From: Eledone cirrhosa
Lineage: Eukaryota > Mollusca > Cephalopoda > Octopoda > Eledonidae
DNA length: 64,000 bases
Reading direction: 5' to 3'
Assembly (NCBI GenBank): GCA_964016885.1
Contig: OZ024743.1
Span: 170,697,833 to 170,761,832, forward strand
Shown here: piece by piece, positions 62,282 through 64,000 of the stretch
Numbering within the stretch: position 1 is the stretch's first letter
How the letters are laid out: every line of letters begins with the position of its first letter
Notes under the pieces: generated by a model
Database searches by the model: none
Seen by the model: only the letters and a program-made list of their open reading frames with translations
What the model was told of the DNA's origin: nothing
Made by a program: the position numbers and the translations under genes

Positions 62282-63540
62282 AATCATCATCAACATCACT
62301 GTTTAATGTTAATTTTTCGATGTTAGCATGGGTTAGATGAGTTGCCCCATTGTGAGACAAGCCAGGCCAGATGACCATGTTTTGCTCATACAGAACTGGT
62401 TAGGGTTTGGATTCTACGGCTAGATGTCCTTCCTAACACCAACCATATTTACAGTGTGTGGTGCGTGCTTTTTTGCCGTGACACCTAAACGACCACTTTA
62501 AAGTGGACGTGGGTGATGGGCGAAGTGTTCAGGTGTTGGTGGAGAGTTCTGATGTGTGTGGAATGACATGGGAGGTGCAAGAGAGGGAGGGGTGTGGATG
62601 AAGGGAGAGGTGTTATGATATGGAGGTGTATGGAAAGGAGAGGGGAAGGTAGTGAATACAAGATGTATGCTTCAACCCATATATATGGCAAGGTGCGTCT
62701 TCTGTATTACTGCATAATGTCAGAGATCTCGATTCTGTCTCATTGCCTTTGAGAGGTGTAGTTGTGCAAGTTTAGCTTTTATCACCTCATCCCAAATCTT
62801 CCTAGACCATAGCTTCCATCAGCTTTAAGCCCCCTGCACCCTTTTATACAGCTGTCATGCCAATGCATTCTCCTGTCCTGCACAATGCATCTGATTCCTA
62901 TTATGCCCAGTTTCTCTCTCAGTTCATTTATGCTTTACACATCCATCGAAGCATGGCAGCTTCATTTCTTTCCAATCTACATAGGTCCTATACACAGTGC
63001 CCAGGTCTTACTGCCATGCCATATTGCTGCTGTTCATATACATGCATCATACAATCTGCCTTTCATTTTGAGGAAAAAAACTTTTGTGGTTCTCACTCTG
63101 GCTAAAGTACTTTCAAAACACTGACCTCCACTGTTAATTTGGTTGCCTAGGTAACGGAAACTATCAACTACTTCTACAGAGCCCTCTGCACATTTAAAGA
63201 AGTTAGTATTCTGTTGGCTGTTGCTTCTTACTGCTCCTGTGCAAAGACCACATATAAAACTTGCATTCTTTCCTTGCCTACCTGAAACTTCACTACATCG
63301 CTTGTTTGCATTTAAAGCATAGGATGAAATTTCTACCTACTCCTTTCTTGCACACTGAGCAAGTCCATTTCCCTGAGTGAATCTGGGCCCTGTTATCCTT
63401 TGTACATACTAGGACTTTGGTCTTTACCAAGTCGACTTGCATTCTAGGCCTTGATTCCAGGTTTGGAATTTCTTTTCTAGATCTGCCATAGATTCAGCTA
63501 TATGGGTTAGATCATCTGCATAAAGAAGCTCCAATACTAG
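62282..63540 (-). mobile_element. RTE family-B LINE, finger to 3' tail
   Basis: The 3' tail is AATCATCATCAACATCAC (62282-62299), immediately against the tail of the previous plus-strand LINE. The 3' UTR is at 62300-62690, the C-terminal domain at 62700-63170 in broken frames, and the finger about 63230-63400 (SGKWTCSVCKKGVG, with the third Cys retained, ILCFKC). The RT motif C remnant (LLYADDLTHIAES) is near 63500-63530. Truncated at 63540. Confidence 0.8.
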
Positions 63541-63566
63541 TGATCAGAAACGTTTCAAGGAAATCT

Positions 63567-64000
63567 GTATCTATATAAAATTAAGCATGTGTGTGTGTGT
63601 GTCTGTGTATTACCTATAAGGGCCTACATCTTACGACCGATTTTCATGAAACTTTACAGGCTCATAGATTAGTCATCGGGGAGTGTTTTCTATATATCAG
63701 AGTATCGTCTTTTTATTCTGGGGTCATTCTGCAGATAAAAATCAATAGGAGGGTCACCTTTTTTTAGGTATTGAAAAATAAGATTTTTGGCTCTAGCTCC
63801 CACATTTTGCCACCGATTTCGTTCAAATTTTAAAGCAAAATAAAATTTATCATTGCACATCCTGTAATGGCTTTATATTTTGCATTTGTTGTTCAGGGAC
63901 GGCGTGGCAGCCGCTTAAATATTAAAAAATACCACTTTTTCGGCTCTAGCTCCTACATTAATGAACCTACTTTGTTCAAATTTTACACTACGCTAGATCT
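63567..64000 (+). repeat. Possible Helitron-like or other interspersed repeat, cut by window end
   Basis: It opens TCTATATAAAATTAAGC with a (TG)n stretch, then TACATCTTACGACCGATTTT and CATGAAACTTTACAGG. It holds an internal approximate repeat (TTTTTGGCTCTAGCTCCCAC and TTTTTCGGCTCTAGCTCCTA, each followed by a TTTGTTCAAATTTTA-like block). A TC start is a Helitron feature, but no 3' hairpin with CTAG end is in view and no protein is seen. Confidence 0.35.

Overview
The window is animal nuclear DNA from a cephalopod mollusc, most likely an octopod. I infer this from three things: tRNA-derived SINEs that resemble the octopus OK/OR1/OR2-type retroposons, very many copies of an RTE-type LINE ending in a palindromic 3' terminus plus an (ATG)n tail, and short exons separated by introns of up to about 20 kb. 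There is no bacterial-style gene organisation, no CRISPR array and no rRNA or functional tRNA gene that I can see.

One host gene spans almost the whole window on the minus strand. Six exons (54871-54953, 53247-53360, 40718-40764, 39994-40089, 19633-19829, 1454-1556) have splice sites whose phases agree at every junction. They encode a small coiled-coil protein that I recognise as CCDC169-like. The last exon ends in a stop codon followed by an AATAAA signal at 1355-1360. The first coding exon(s) lie upstream, beyond what I could find. About 640 bp of coding sequence is spread over 53.5 kb, and nearly everything else is transposon inside its introns.

Region by region: 1-1 kb RTE LINE fragment; 1.4-5.6 kb last exon, a Penelope-like (PLE) remnant, SINEs and a foldback-family arm; 5.6-7.1 kb Ty3/gypsy remnant (minus); 7.1-17.6 kb LINEs of three RTE types, including a near-complete family-B copy at 12.15-15.44 kb; 19.6 kb exon; 19.9-22.9 kb I/Jockey fragment, RTE and a PLE; 23.3-28.9 kb RTE copies around a VNTR at 26.5-27.8 kb; 29.3-32.96 kb two PLEs placed head to head on a TA microsatellite; 33-35 kb SINE, AT-rich DNA and an interspersed repeat; 35.0-38.6 kb the best RTE family-A copy; 39-40.8 kb minisatellites and two exons; 40.9-45.6 kb RTE copies and an I/Jockey LINE split by a composite SINE; 45.7-47.4 kb two foldback elements; 48-52.6 kb PLE, RTE with a snapback duplication, and PLE; 53.2-54.95 kb two exons with an LTR-like sequence between them; 55.6-60.1 kb CsRn1-type Ty3/gypsy element with only its 3' LTR; 60.1-63.5 kb two RTE copies joined tail to tail; 63.6-64 kb a Helitron-like or unknown repeat.

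All transposon coding regions carry stops or frameshifts, so none of these copies looks autonomous. The observations most worth following are: a PHD-type C4HC3 finger between the RT and C-terminal domains of the RTE protein; a SINE that appears to have taken the RTE 3' tail; repeated tail-to-tail joining of elements at (ATG)n tails; hammerhead-core-like motifs near PLE 3' ends; two large palindromes; and a GC-AG intron in the host gene.
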